A DNA stretch of 18,853 nucleotides from Chloroflexi bacterium RBG_16_64_43 (GCA_001796965.1 MGOA01000167.1:1-18853), one strand, 5' to 3'; shown: positions 1-8,564, counted from the first letter of the stretch. The notes: a model not told the origin generated them from the letters alone. Translations and numbers: made by a program.

Positions 1-1287
1 GAGCAGCGCCTGGTGAAAGGGAATGTTGTTCTTGACCCCGATCAGGCGATACTCCTCCAGCGCCCGGCGCATGCGCAGGATGGCCTCGGCGCGTGATTCG
101 CCCCAGGTGATGAGCTTAGAGAGCAGCGAGTCGTAATAAGGCGTGACCTCCATCCCTGGGTAAGCGCAGGTGTCGACACGCACCCCAGGGCCGGTGGGCA
201 TGAGCACGTTCGACAGCACCCCGACGGAGGGCATGAAGTTGTTGTAGGGGTCCTCGGCGTTGATGCGGCACTCGATGGCCCAGCCGTTGAACCGGACCTC
301 GGCTTGGGTGTAGCGCAAGCGGCGGCCGCGCGCGATGCGTATCTGTTCTTTGACGATGTCGATGCCGGTGGCCATCTCGGTCACCGGATGCTCCACCTGT
401 AGGCGGGTGTTCATCTCGAGGAAGAAGAAATTGCGGTCGTGGTCCACCAGGAACTCGATGGTGCCCGCATTGAGGTAGTTGACACTGGCCGCCGCGCGGC
501 AGGCAACCTCGCCCATGCGGTTGCGCAGTTCATCGTTTCCGCCGATGAAGGGCGAAGGCGATTCCTCCAGAAGCTTCTGATGTCGACGCTGCAGCGAGCA
601 TTCGCGCTCGCCCAGGTGAATTACATTGCCTTCCGCATCGGCCAGAATCTGGAATTCGATGTGCCGAGCGGAGTGAATCACCTTCTCGAGATAAACCTTG
701 CCGTCGCCAAAGGCCGCCTCGGCCTCGCGCCGCGCGGCGTGCAGCAGGCCGGGCAGATCCTCCTGCGATTCGACAATGCGCATGCCCTTGCCGCCGCCAC
801 CGGAGGTGGCCTTGATCAATAACGGAAAACCGATCTGCGGGGCGATCGCGATGAGCGCCTCATCGCTCAGATCGCCCTCGCCCTCAGTGCCCGGGACCAC
901 CGGGATGCCGGCGCGCGAGACGGTGTTGCGCGCGGCCATCTTGTCGCCCATGGCGGCGATGGCCGAAGGGCGCGGCCCGATGAAGGTGATGCCGGCTGCT
1001 TCGCAGGCGCGCGCGAAATCCTCGCGTTCGGCCAGGAACCCGTAGCCGGGATGGATGGCGTCCGCCTCGCAACGGCGCGCGATATCGAGCAGACGGTCCA
1101 TGCGCAGGTAGGACTCGCGCGCGGGTGCCGGGCCGAGCAGATAGGCCTCGTCCGCGTAGCGCACGTGCAGGGCCTGGCGATCGGCCTCCGAGAAGACGGC
1201 GACCGTCTGCAGCCCCAATTCGCGGCAGGCGCGCAGGATGCGCACCGCAATCTCACCACGATTAGCAATCAGGACCTTCTTGAACAT
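1..1287 (-). CDS. accC: Biotin carboxylase subunit of acyl-CoA carboxylase (partial, C-terminus beyond left edge)
   Basis: This ATP-grasp enzyme carboxylates biotin on the carrier protein using ATP and bicarbonate, the first half-reaction of acetyl/propionyl-CoA carboxylase. The 429 visible residues open with MFKKVLIANRGEIAVR, the classic biotin carboxylase N-terminus. Next come HPGYGFLAE (about 79-87), the Lys159 and Gly-rich ATP loop (SGGGGKGM, 162-169), His209, the CSLQRRHQ segment (230-237), and EMNTRLQVEHPVTE (291-304). Glu291, Arg295, Gln297 and Glu299 match the E. coli catalytic set with a shift of about three. The family is about 445-450 residues, or about 600-670 when fused to a biotin domain, so only a short tail or a fused domain is missing. 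The start at 1287 has a close GGAGAGGT ribosome site. It lies 42 bases after the hydrolase gene and is probably co-transcribed with the carboxyltransferase. Whether a biotinyl domain follows cannot be seen. Confidence 0.95.
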   Translation of the reverse strand, partial: MFKKVLIANRGEIAVRILRACRELGLQTVAVFSEADRQALHVRYADEAYLLGPAPARESYLRMDRLLDIARRCEADAIHPGYGFLAEREDFARACEAAGITFIGPRPSAIAAMGDKMAARNTVSRAGIPVVPGTEGEGDLSDEALIAIAPQIGFPLLIKATSGGGGKGMRIVESQEDLPGLLHAARREAEAAFGDGKVYLEKVIHSARHIEFQILADAEGNVIHLGERECSLQRRHQKLLEESPSPFIGGNDELRNRMGEVACRAAASVNYLNAGTIEFLVDHDRNFFFLEMNTRLQVEHPVTEMATGIDIVKEQIRIARGRRLRYTQAEVRFNGWAIECRINAEDPYNNFMPSVGVLSNVLMPTGPGVRVDTCAYPGMEVTPYYDSLLSKLITWGESRAEAILRMRRALEEYRLIGVKNNIPFHQALL

Positions 1288-1329
1288 ACCTCTCCAGATC
1301 GAGCGGACGCGCCAGCGCCAGGTGCGATG

Positions 1330-2091
1330 CTATCCGGCCTCAGGGTCGGGGCGGGCCAGGAATTCTATCACCCGCGTGTTGAACTCCGCGGTTCGTTCCA
1401 GGTTTGGGTTATGGCGGCCGCCGGGGATCAGCCACAGTTCGGCGCCGCGAATGCCGGCCGCGATATCGCGCGCATGCTGGGGCGAAGCGAACTCGTCGAG
1501 CTCGCCCTGGATGACAAGTGTCCGCGCGCGTATCTCCCCCAGTACGGCGCGCATCTCCAATTGCTTTGTGTCGTCGGCCAGCCAGCGGTCGAGCCAGCGC
1601 AACACCACGCGATCGCTGCGCTCGCCGTGCATTGCCCGGAATACATCGCGAAAGGGCGCCTCGCGCATGTAACGGTCGCGCGTCTGGCGCAGGCCCTGAC
1701 GCCCCACCTCTTCGCCGTAAATGTGCGCCGCCGCCACCACCATGCGCAACACGCGCTGCGGGCGGCGTGCAGCGAAGAGCAGGGCGATCGTGCCGCCGTC
1801 GGAATGCCCGAGGAGGTGCGCTTGTGGGATGCCAAGCGCATCCAGCAGAGCGTCCAGATCCGCGGGCTCCTGGTCGAGGTAATCAAGCGGCAAGTCCGCG
1901 CGCTCTGCGGATCGCCCATAACCCCAGCGGTCGTATGCTAGCACGCGAAAGCCGGCCTGTATAAGGGCCGGGATCTGGCCGGACCAGGCAGGCACCGCAC
2001 CTAGACCGTGATGCAGCGCCACCACCCACGGCCCGCCCGGGGGGCCGTGGGTCTCGTAATACACTGAATGGCCGTTGACCTCGGCTATCAC
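1330..2091 (-). CDS. Alpha/beta hydrolase
   Basis: This 253-residue protein has the full alpha/beta hydrolase fold pattern. It shows an HHGLG oxyanion-region motif (27-31), the DRWGYGRS segment (54-61), the nucleophile elbow GHSDGG with Ser97, a likely acid at Asp199 (QGELDEF) and the catalytic His227 (GGRHNPN). It should be a soluble esterase, thioesterase or C-C hydrolase; the substrate cannot be read from the sequence. The start codon is GTG at 2091-2089 and shares four bases (GTGA) with the stop of the upstream carboxyltransferase gene, so translation is probably coupled. It sits between the two acyl-CoA carboxylase subunit genes. That placement hints at a role on CoA thioesters or their products, but this is inference only. 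The fold and triad are secure; the specific reaction is unknown. Confidence 0.9.
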   Translation of the reverse strand: MIAEVNGHSVYYETHGPPGGPWVVALHHGLGAVPAWSGQIPALIQAGFRVLAYDRWGYGRSAERADLPLDYLDQEPADLDALLDALGIPQAHLLGHSDGGTIALLFAARRPQRVLRMVVAAAHIYGEEVGRQGLRQTRDRYMREAPFRDVFRAMHGERSDRVVLRWLDRWLADDTKQLEMRAVLGEIRARTLVIQGELDEFASPQHARDIAAGIRGAELWLIPGGRHNPNLERTAEFNTRVIEFLARPDPEAG

Positions 2092-3638
2092 AACGGGATG
2101 CAGCCGTGCTTCTTGGAGGGGTTGACGTCGCGCTTGTTGCTGAGCATGTGCAAGGCATTAATCAACCGCGGCCGGGTTTCGTGGGGTTCGATGATGTCGT
2201 CCAGGTAGCCGCGCGAGGCGGCCACGAATGGGTTGGCGAACCGGTCGCGGTACTCCTGGACGAGTTCCGCTCTGCGCGCCGCCGGGTCGGCGGACTCGTT
2301 CAATTCGCGACGGAAGATGATATTGATTGCACCTTCCGGCCCCATGACGGCGATCTCGGCGGTCGGCCAGGCGAGATTCAGGTCGCCCCGGACATGTTTG
2401 GACGACATCACATCGTACGCGCCGCCGTAGGCCTTGCGCGTGATGAGCGTGATCTTGGGAACTGTGGCCTCACAGTACGCAAAGAGCAGTTTGGCCCCGG
2501 CGCGAATGATGCCGCCATGCTCCTGCGCCGTGCCGGGCAGGAAGCCGGGAACGTCGACGAAGGTGATGATGGGGATGTTGAACGCGTCGCAGAAACGCAC
2601 AAACCGTGCGGCTTTCTCGGAGGCGTTGATATCCAGCACGCCGGCCAGCACCGCCGGTTGGTTGGCCACCAAACCCACCGCGTGGCTGCCCAGGCGGGCG
2701 AAACCGATCACGATATTGGCGGCAAAATGCTCCTGAACCTCGAGCAATACTCCGTCGTCGACAATCAGGCGAAGGATCTCGCGCATATCGTACGGGCGCG
2801 AGGGGTCTTCGGGAATGATGCCGTCCAGCGCCATCTCGGTGCGCAGCGGGTCATCGCGCGTGGCAAGGCTGGGCGGGTCCTCCATGTTGTTCTGCGGCAG
2901 AAAAGCCAGCAGTTTGCGGATGAGATACAGGCAATCGGCCTCATTGTCGCCCACCATGTGGGCCACGCCGGAGAGCGAGCTGTGCACACTGGCGCCACCC
3001 AGGTCTTCGAAGCTCACCTCTTCGTGAGTGACGGTCTTGACCACATCCGGGCCGGTGACGAACATATATGAGGAATCGCGCACCATGAAAATGAAATCAG
3101 TGAGGGCCGGGGAGTACACTGCGCCACCGGCGCAGGGGCCCATGATGGCGCTGATTTGTGGAATGACGCCGGAGGCCAGGGTGTTGCGCAAGAAGATGTC
3201 GGCATAGCCGCCGAGTGAGACAACACCCTCCTGGATGCGCGCTCCGCCGGAATCGTTGAGGCCGATGAGCGGCGCACCGTTTTTAAGAGCCATATCCATG
3301 ATCTTGCAGATCTTCTCAGCGTGCACCTCGCCCAGGCTGCCGCCGAACACGGTGAAATCCTGCGAGAAGACGTACACCAAGCGCCCGTCGATGGTGCCCC
3401 AGCCTGTCACCACCCCGTCGCCGAGGAACTTCTGATCCTCTAGACCGAACTCGTGGGTGCGGTGGGTGGCGAAGGCATCCACTTCGTAGAAGGACCCCTT
3501 GTCGAGCAACAGGTCCAGGCGTTCACGGGCGGTGAGGCGTCCGCGCTTGTGCTGCGCATCGATGCGTTCCTGTCCGCCGCCCAGCAAGGCTTGTTCGCGG
3601 AATTGGCGCAAGAGCTTGCGGCTTGAATCGAAATCCAT
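2088..3638 (-). CDS. pccB: Acyl-CoA carboxylase carboxyltransferase (propionyl-CoA carboxylase beta type)
   Basis: This is the carboxyltransferase subunit, which moves CO2 from carboxybiotin to propionyl-CoA or acetyl-CoA. The protein has 516 residues, the usual length for the family. It carries RGRLTARERLDLLLD near the N-terminus, FSQDFTVFGGSLGE, the acyl-CoA pocket NDSGGARIQEGV, MGPCAGGAVYSPA, and in the second crotonase-like half VDVPGFLPGTAQEHGGIIR and RKAYGGAYDVM. The Gly-rich segments form the oxyanion holes in this family. Asp409 in AYDVM is the residue type linked in Streptomyces PccB to propionyl-CoA preference, but the alignment was made by eye. The frame stays open upstream to 4034, but the start at 3638 is chosen because it has GAGGAG six bases before the ATG and restores the family N-terminus. 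The upstream membrane gene stops only two bases earlier; the downstream hydrolase overlaps its stop. Confidence 0.94.
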   Translation of the reverse strand: MDFDSSRKLLRQFREQALLGGGQERIDAQHKRGRLTARERLDLLLDKGSFYEVDAFATHRTHEFGLEDQKFLGDGVVTGWGTIDGRLVYVFSQDFTVFGGSLGEVHAEKICKIMDMALKNGAPLIGLNDSGGARIQEGVVSLGGYADIFLRNTLASGVIPQISAIMGPCAGGAVYSPALTDFIFMVRDSSYMFVTGPDVVKTVTHEEVSFEDLGGASVHSSLSGVAHMVGDNEADCLYLIRKLLAFLPQNNMEDPPSLATRDDPLRTEMALDGIIPEDPSRPYDMREILRLIVDDGVLLEVQEHFAANIVIGFARLGSHAVGLVANQPAVLAGVLDINASEKAARFVRFCDAFNIPIITFVDVPGFLPGTAQEHGGIIRAGAKLLFAYCEATVPKITLITRKAYGGAYDVMSSKHVRGDLNLAWPTAEIAVMGPEGAINIIFRRELNESADPAARRAELVQEYRDRFANPFVAASRGYLDDIIEPHETRPRLINALHMLSNKRDVNPSKKHGCIPL

Positions 3639-3640
3639 GT

Positions 3641-4063
3641 TCAACTCCTCGTGAAGCGCCGCAGCGTACCGGGCGCAAGGATAATCGCCAGAATAAGGAA
3701 AATCCCGACAGCTTGCACGCCGGTGGCGAAGGGCAGGCCCATCACGGCGTCGGGCGCGCGCCCCCACAGCCAGCGCTCTGCAACCCAGGTGGCAAGGTAC
3801 AGCGGGGCGCCGATCGCTGTGAGCAGGGCCCCCCAGCGGTGCATGCGCCACAGGCCCCAGGCTGCGGCTATGGCGGCCGCGGCCCATATAGCGCCGCTGC
3901 CAATCCAGAAGGCCGGCGTTACGGGCAGCGGCAGGTTGGCCAGCAGCGCGTGCTGCGTCCATGCCTGCCACGCGCGAACGGCCTGGGTCACTGCAAAGAG
4001 GAACACAACCCAGGCCACAAGCGTTACGCGCCATGGGCGCCGCATGCGGATGCCCGAGTTCAT
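3641..4063 (-). CDS. Small predicted 4-TM membrane protein of unknown function
   Basis: I do not recognise this family. The 140-residue product starts with a basic stretch (Arg6, Arg8, Arg9, Arg12). About four hydrophobic segments follow near residues 13-30, 50-70, 76-95 and 108-130, and the tail is basic (RRFTRS). It is rich in Trp and Ala with no obvious catalytic motif and no Cys pairs. The coding call rests on position. It fills the gap between the MDR gene (24 bases upstream) and pccB, and its TGA stop lies within the pccB ribosome-binding region, two bases before the pccB ATG. That arrangement looks like translational coupling. A start at 4045 (Met7) is also possible because the ribosome site for 4063 is weak. 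It may be a DoxX-like or integral inner-membrane helper, but nothing in the sequence settles this. Confidence 0.72.
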   Translation of the reverse strand: MNSGIRMRRPWRVTLVAWVVFLFAVTQAVRAWQAWTQHALLANLPLPVTPAFWIGSGAIWAAAAIAAAWGLWRMHRWGALLTAIGAPLYLATWVAERWLWGRAPDAVMGLPFATGVQAVGIFLILAIILAPGTLRRFTRS

Positions 4064-4087
4064 TCTGTCACGATGTCCCGTGGGCTC

Positions 4088-5116
4088 TTAGGGGATGAGC
4101 ACAATCTTGCCGAATTGCTCATCGTGATCCAAGCGGGCCTCGGCTTGGCGAATCTCGTCTAGCGGGTACACCCGGTCAATCACCGGCCGCAGGCGGCCCT
4201 CGAACACCAGGCCCATGACTTGATCGAAGTCGGCGCGCGTGCCCATCGTGGAACCGAGCAGGCTGAGATGTTTACCGAAGACGAAACGATTATCGATCTC
4301 GAATTTGGCGCCGCCTGTGTTGCCCACCGTGAGCAAACGCCCGCCCTTACGCAGCGCGCGAAGGCTCATGGGGAAGGTGGTGCCAACGTTATCCACCACC
4401 ACATCCACCCCGCGTTTGCCGGTTTGTTGGTAAACCGTCCGCGACCAATCGGCCTCCAAGGAGCGGTCTATGAGCACCTGCGCGCCCAGGGCGCTTGCCT
4501 GCTCGAGCTTGGCCGCGCTCGAGCCCACGACCAGCACCTGGGCCCCGACCAACCGTGCGATCTGGATGCTGGCCGTGTTGACCCCGCCGGAGGCGCCAAC
4601 GATGAGGACGCTCTCACCTCCATGCAGGGCACCGCGGGTGACCAGGGAATGCCAGGCGGTATGGAACACCAGCGCCGCGGCGGCCGCGGCCTCGAAGGTC
4701 ACGTGTGCGGGCAGGCGCAGCAGGTTGCGGGCTGGCACTGCGACATACTCCGCCAGCGTGCCGCGAACGCTTTCGCCCAGGAGGTGCCAATCCACGCAGC
4801 GGTTGTCTTCACCACGCAGGCAGAACTCGCAGGTGCCATCGCTGAGCACGCTATCGATCACGACGCGCTCGCCGAGCGGCCAACCTTCGACGCCGGAACC
4901 CAGCCCACATATCTCGCCGGCGCCATCCGCGCCTGAGATATGCGGGTAAGCCAGCTTGATACCCGGCCAGCCATTACGCACCCACAAATCCATGTGATTC
5001 AGAGCAGCGGCGCGCAGGCGAATGAGCACTTCGCCGGTGCGCGGCTCAGGCTGCGGCTGTTCGCCGACCTGGATTACCTCCGGTCCGCCGTGGGTCTGGA
5101 AAAACGCCGCCTTCAT
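4088..5116 (-). CDS. Medium-chain dehydrogenase/reductase (quinone oxidoreductase-like, zinc-lacking active site)
   Basis: This is a 342-residue MDR family oxidoreductase with an N-terminal GroES-like domain and a Rossmann domain whose dinucleotide loop reads GASGGVNTASIQ (174-185). The usual catalytic zinc ligands are gone: the Cys of the alcohol dehydrogenase CHTD motif is Asn40 (NHMD), and the His-Glu pair is Ala63-Asp64 (GADGAG). The structural zinc lobe keeps Cys96, Cys99 and Cys107, while the first ligand is Asp93. The NHxD plus GADGAG pattern is typical of quinone reductase or 2-enoyl-thioester reductase type MDRs, which reduce a C=C bond with NAD(P)H. In this operon an enoyl-CoA-like substrate is plausible but unproven. 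GGAG lies four bases before the ATG. The gene follows the glycosyltransferase by 42 bases and precedes the small membrane gene by 24. Confidence 0.9.
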   Translation of the reverse strand: MKAAFFQTHGGPEVIQVGEQPQPEPRTGEVLIRLRAAALNHMDLWVRNGWPGIKLAYPHISGADGAGEICGLGSGVEGWPLGERVVIDSVLSDGTCEFCLRGEDNRCVDWHLLGESVRGTLAEYVAVPARNLLRLPAHVTFEAAAAAALVFHTAWHSLVTRGALHGGESVLIVGASGGVNTASIQIARLVGAQVLVVGSSAAKLEQASALGAQVLIDRSLEADWSRTVYQQTGKRGVDVVVDNVGTTFPMSLRALRKGGRLLTVGNTGGAKFEIDNRFVFGKHLSLLGSTMGTRADFDQVMGLVFEGRLRPVIDRVYPLDEIRQAEARLDHDEQFGKIVLIP

Positions 5117-5158
5117 TCTGCTCCGTCTCTCAAGCGAGGTAGGGCCGATTGCCCGCCG

Positions 5159-7336
5159 TCACGGCACGCGGTATAGCCAAAACAGAATGTTCCCAGTGCG
5201 CGAAGGTTCCTCAAGCAACTGCCCGACCGGGTAGGTCACGCGCACAGCGTTCAAATCGGATTCGTGTTCCGGCAAGAAGACGAAGATCAGTGGATGCCCT
5301 GCCAAGGAGGGGTTATCCGGCGATCCCCAGGGTTGGTTCATATCGCTTCCGGCAATCTGGGGAACCAGGTACTGCAAGCTGGGGATTGAGTAGTACCCCA
5401 TGCGCGGAGTCCCGAAAAAGGCGACGTGCGCCGATGTCGGTTCGTAGCGCAAGTGCTCAGCCAGACGCTGGGCAACCATGCCGTTGTCGCCGCCGAAATC
5501 GCTGGTGCGTGTGTATTCGATGTAATAGAAGCGCAGGTCGTCGAGAGCCAGCACCGCCACTAAGCCCACTACGGCCAATCCGGCGTACGGGCGTGCGCGC
5601 GGCCACAGGCGCGCAAGCCACTCCGCGAGTCGATCCAGTCCATAAGCCAGCGCAAGGCTTGCCGCCGGCGCCGCGGCGACATAGCGCTGTGCAGCAGGGG
5701 TGCTCTCGCTCAGGCCGCCCGCCACGCCGAAGGCGAAGAGCCACAGCGCCACCAGCCAAACCCGTTCATCGCGCAGCCGCAGCAGCATCAGGGCCGTCCC
5801 CAAGAGAAAGAAAGCTGCCGGGAGATTGCGCAAGATAGGGACATCGGGCGTGTACCAGTGACGCAAAGGCGTGGCGGTATACGCCTGAAAGCCCAGGCTG
5901 AGTTGGCGCAGCAAGATGTTCGCCACGGGTTGGCTGGCGATCACTACTTCCTTCTCCATCCAATCGCCCAGAATCGAGAAGCGGCTGAGCGGAGCGACGA
6001 ACTCGTTGGGGTATCGCAGATAGAACATGCCCAGTGGGAAGGCCACGGCGGCTGCAGCCAGTACGCTGAGAACCAGATGCGGCAGAAGCGGGCGCAGCCG
6101 CTTGCGGTCGAGCAGCACGGCGATGACCAGCCAGAGTGGGAGGAGCGCGAACAACATGCGGCTGCTGGCATAGAAGTATTGCATCAATCCGAGGGCCAGC
6201 CCGCCCAATATGAAAGAAGCGCGCCGGCCGGTGCGCCAGCCGTGACTGAAGGCGCCTAAGATGACGACGTAACCCAGGCCATCCCAGATGTTGTTGAGCG
6301 CGATGCGGCTGAAGTGATTGTGGAAATGCAGCCCGCCCAGGAACAGCGCAGCCATGAACGCAGCGCGATTGCCGAACATCGGACGCGCCGCCAGGTACAA
6401 CGCAGCCACAGTGAGAGCGCCCGCGAAGGCCGAGGGCAGACGGATGGCTTCAATGGTGTTTCCCAGCAGGCGCACCGAAAACGATTGCAGCAGGAAGTAC
6501 AAAGAGGGGAATGAGTACCAGCCCATGATGAAGGGATTGTCTTGCGCCCCGCGGGCGAATTCCACCGCGCTCATCCCGGCCGAGCCTTCATCGCCGGTCA
6601 GGATGATCGGTATGCGGTCGGTGGCGATGGCGCGGAGAAGCAGAGCACCCACGAAGAGGCCGAGCGCCAGCCCCATGATCTTCCAACGAGGCTTCCAGCG
6701 TGGCACCTCGTGCGGCCAACTGCAGAGGCCGATCATCACCACGCCCAGACCCCAGGCCAGCATGGCCACCGTGGGCTGGATCATGAGAGCCCCATCGCCT
6801 GCGGCGAGCGCAGCCACCAGGCCGAAGACGGGGACCAGCAGGAGGCACACCATCTGTGCAGGTGAGACACGCAGCCAGTGAGTGACCGCCGAGAGCCCCG
6901 GTACCTGCCGCGCGCGTCGCGGGCCGCGCTCGGCGAGATATCCGCCGCCCAGGAAGAGCACCAGGCCAAGGGCGATCACGGCCAGCGGCGCCCACAACAG
7001 GGTGGGGACGACCTTGCGCAACATCGCCTGCCCGAAAACGGTGAGCACAGCCCCCGCGCTGAGCATCACCGCCTCTGGGCGAAGCCAACCCAGCCAGGAC
7101 GAGCCCGAGGCCGCTTGCTCATCGCTGAGCGCGGCCGCCGCCGCGCCCGCGACGGGGCTCGCGGGGGGCGATGCCCATCCAGCGTGCGCCGGTTCGCCTG
7201 CGGGCGGGCCTGCAGGTGCGGGGTGCGGGCGGAGAGCGGCGCGGCGCGCGCGCAGCCAGCGCCAGGCAAGGATCAGCCCGGCGTCGAGGAGGACAGCCGC
7301 AGCCAGCGTCAGCAGGCCCGCCGTGAGTGAGTTCAT
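5159..7336 (-). CDS. GT39-like (PMT/ArnT superfamily) integral membrane glycosyltransferase
   Basis: This 725-residue polytopic protein resembles bacterial dolichyl-phosphate-mannose-protein mannosyltransferase/ArnT relatives. These use polyprenyl-phosphate sugars on the outer face of the membrane. An N-terminal TM helix (about 4-28) is followed by a Pro/Ala/Gly-rich linker (35-78). Next come several TM helices and the luminal-loop signature TGDEGSAGMSAVEFARG (247-263), with the acidic pair Asp249-Glu250 expected to be catalytic. A PMT_2-like helix block with HFHNHFSRIALNN (337-349) comes next, and the C-terminal soluble tail lies after about residue 600. The sugar and acceptor are unknown. 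The gene begins five bases after the acyl-CoA dehydrogenase stop, so it is read in the same transcript although the functions look unrelated. The ribosome site is weak, suggesting coupling to the upstream gene. Confidence 0.88.
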   Translation of the reverse strand: MNSLTAGLLTLAAAVLLDAGLILAWRWLRARRAALRPHPAPAGPPAGEPAHAGWASPPASPVAGAAAAALSDEQAASGSSWLGWLRPEAVMLSAGAVLTVFGQAMLRKVVPTLLWAPLAVIALGLVLFLGGGYLAERGPRRARQVPGLSAVTHWLRVSPAQMVCLLLVPVFGLVAALAAGDGALMIQPTVAMLAWGLGVVMIGLCSWPHEVPRWKPRWKIMGLALGLFVGALLLRAIATDRIPIILTGDEGSAGMSAVEFARGAQDNPFIMGWYSFPSLYFLLQSFSVRLLGNTIEAIRLPSAFAGALTVAALYLAARPMFGNRAAFMAALFLGGLHFHNHFSRIALNNIWDGLGYVVILGAFSHGWRTGRRASFILGGLALGLMQYFYASSRMLFALLPLWLVIAVLLDRKRLRPLLPHLVLSVLAAAAVAFPLGMFYLRYPNEFVAPLSRFSILGDWMEKEVVIASQPVANILLRQLSLGFQAYTATPLRHWYTPDVPILRNLPAAFFLLGTALMLLRLRDERVWLVALWLFAFGVAGGLSESTPAAQRYVAAAPAASLALAYGLDRLAEWLARLWPRARPYAGLAVVGLVAVLALDDLRFYYIEYTRTSDFGGDNGMVAQRLAEHLRYEPTSAHVAFFGTPRMGYYSIPSLQYLVPQIAGSDMNQPWGSPDNPSLAGHPLIFVFLPEHESDLNAVRVTYPVGQLLEEPSRTGNILFWLYRVP

Positions 7337-7341
7337 CGTAG

Positions 7342-8529
7342 TTAGCGCAATCCGAGTTCGCCGCGGGCAATGACCAACCGCTGGATCTCGCTCGTCCCTT
7401 CATATATCTCGGTGATCTTGGCGTCGCGGAAATAGCGTTCGACCGGCAGCTCCTTACTGTAGCCCATGCCGGCGTGAATCTGCACCGCCTGATGGGCACA
7501 GAACATAGCCGTCTCGGAGGCAAAGAGCTTGGCCATCGAGGCCTCCAACGTATAGCGCTGACCGGTTTGGCGGCTGGCCATCTTGGCCAGCGCCGCTTGA
7601 TAAATCAGCAGGCGCGAGGCCTCAATGCGTGTCTTCATGTCGGCCAGTTTCCACTGGGTGGCCTGGAACTCGCCGATCTTCTGGCCAAAGGCCTCGCGCT
7701 CGCGCGCATACTCCAGGCTGGCCTCGTAGGCCGCTTCGGCGATGCCCAGCGCCTGGGAGGCAATGCCGATACGGCCCGCGTCGAGCACGGTCATGGCGAT
7801 CTTGAACCCCTCGCCTTCTTCACCCAGCCGGTTCTCGACCGGGCAGTGGTAGTTGTCGAATAAGATCTCGCTGGTGGCGCTGGCGCGGATGCCCAGCTTG
7901 GGTTCCTTCTTGCCGCGCTCAAATCCCGGTTTGTCCGTTTCGACCACGAAGGCGGTGATCCCGCGGTGCTTCTTGGACGGGTCGGTGGTGGTAAAGACGA
8001 CGACGAAATCGGCCACGGGAGCGGAAGTAACCCAGGATTTGCGGCCGTTGATCAGGTACACCTCGCCCTCGCGCACGGCGCGGGTCTTCATGGTGGCCGA
8101 ATCGGAGCCGGACATCGGCTCGGTGAGCGAATAGGCGCCGATCTTCTCGCCCGTGGCGACCGGCGTGATGAACTTGTGCTTCTGCGCCTCGGTGCCGAAC
8201 TTCAGCAACCCGTGGCAGAAGAGCGAGTTGTTGACCGACATGATCGTGCCGTGGGCTGCATCAACCTTACAGATCTCTTCCATGGCCAGGACGTAGGCGA
8301 TCGAATCCAGCCCGGAGCCGCCGTAGGCCTCGGGCACCTCGATACCCATGAAGCCCTGCTTGCCCATCTTGTGAATCGTATCGTAGGGGAACTCACCGGT
8401 TTCGTCGAAGTGCGCCGCAATGGGTGCGATTTCGCTGCGGGCAAAGTCGCGAGCCGCCTGACGGATCATTTCGTGCTCGGGCAGGAGCGTGAGGCACGGA
8501 CCGGATGCAGTTCGCTCGGCAGATGTCAT
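7342..8529 (-). CDS. Acyl-CoA dehydrogenase
   Basis: This FAD enzyme oxidises acyl-CoA to trans-2-enoyl-CoA and passes electrons to electron-transfer flavoprotein. The 395-residue product has family length. The FAD/substrate motif is SLTEPMSGSDSATMKT in the middle domain. The helix segment YAREREAFGQKIGEFQATQWKLADM and the C-terminal YEGTSEIQR with the catalytic Glu377 are all present, the Glu position being that of short/medium-chain (butyryl-type) enzymes. Chain-length preference cannot be read by eye. The ATG at 8529 is chosen over 8562 because GGGAGG sits five bases ahead of it and because 8562 lies upstream of the transcript start predicted from the TATAAT box at 8570-8565. It is the first gene of the minus-strand operon that ends with the carboxylase subunits. 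Confidence 0.95.
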   Translation of the reverse strand: MTSAERTASGPCLTLLPEHEMIRQAARDFARSEIAPIAAHFDETGEFPYDTIHKMGKQGFMGIEVPEAYGGSGLDSIAYVLAMEEICKVDAAHGTIMSVNNSLFCHGLLKFGTEAQKHKFITPVATGEKIGAYSLTEPMSGSDSATMKTRAVREGEVYLINGRKSWVTSAPVADFVVVFTTTDPSKKHRGITAFVVETDKPGFERGKKEPKLGIRASATSEILFDNYHCPVENRLGEEGEGFKIAMTVLDAGRIGIASQALGIAEAAYEASLEYAREREAFGQKIGEFQATQWKLADMKTRIEASRLLIYQAALAKMASRQTGQRYTLEASMAKLFASETAMFCAHQAVQIHAGMGYSKELPVERYFRDAKITEIYEGTSEIQRLVIARGELGLR

Positions 8530-8564
8530 AGCCTCCTCCCAGCTGCAACGCGCGTGGTGCATGG

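Noticed and set aside
1051..1941. A 296-codon plus-strand open frame across accC and the hydrolase gene
   Set aside because: It crosses two well-supported minus-strand genes and has no motif or ribosome site that would support it.
2106..3071. A 321-codon plus-strand open frame opposite pccB
   Set aside because: It is fully antisense to a strongly conserved carboxyltransferase, has no recognisable domain, and long antisense frames are expected in GC-rich DNA.
3639..4034. In-frame upstream extension of pccB (132 extra residues)
   Set aside because: The added residues do not resemble the family N-terminus and overlap the membrane gene; the ATG at 3638 has GAGGAG at the right distance.
8530..8562. 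Upstream start of the acyl-CoA dehydrogenase at 8562
   Set aside because: It lies ahead of the transcript start predicted from TATAAT at 8570-8565, and the ATG at 8529 has a strong ribosome site.
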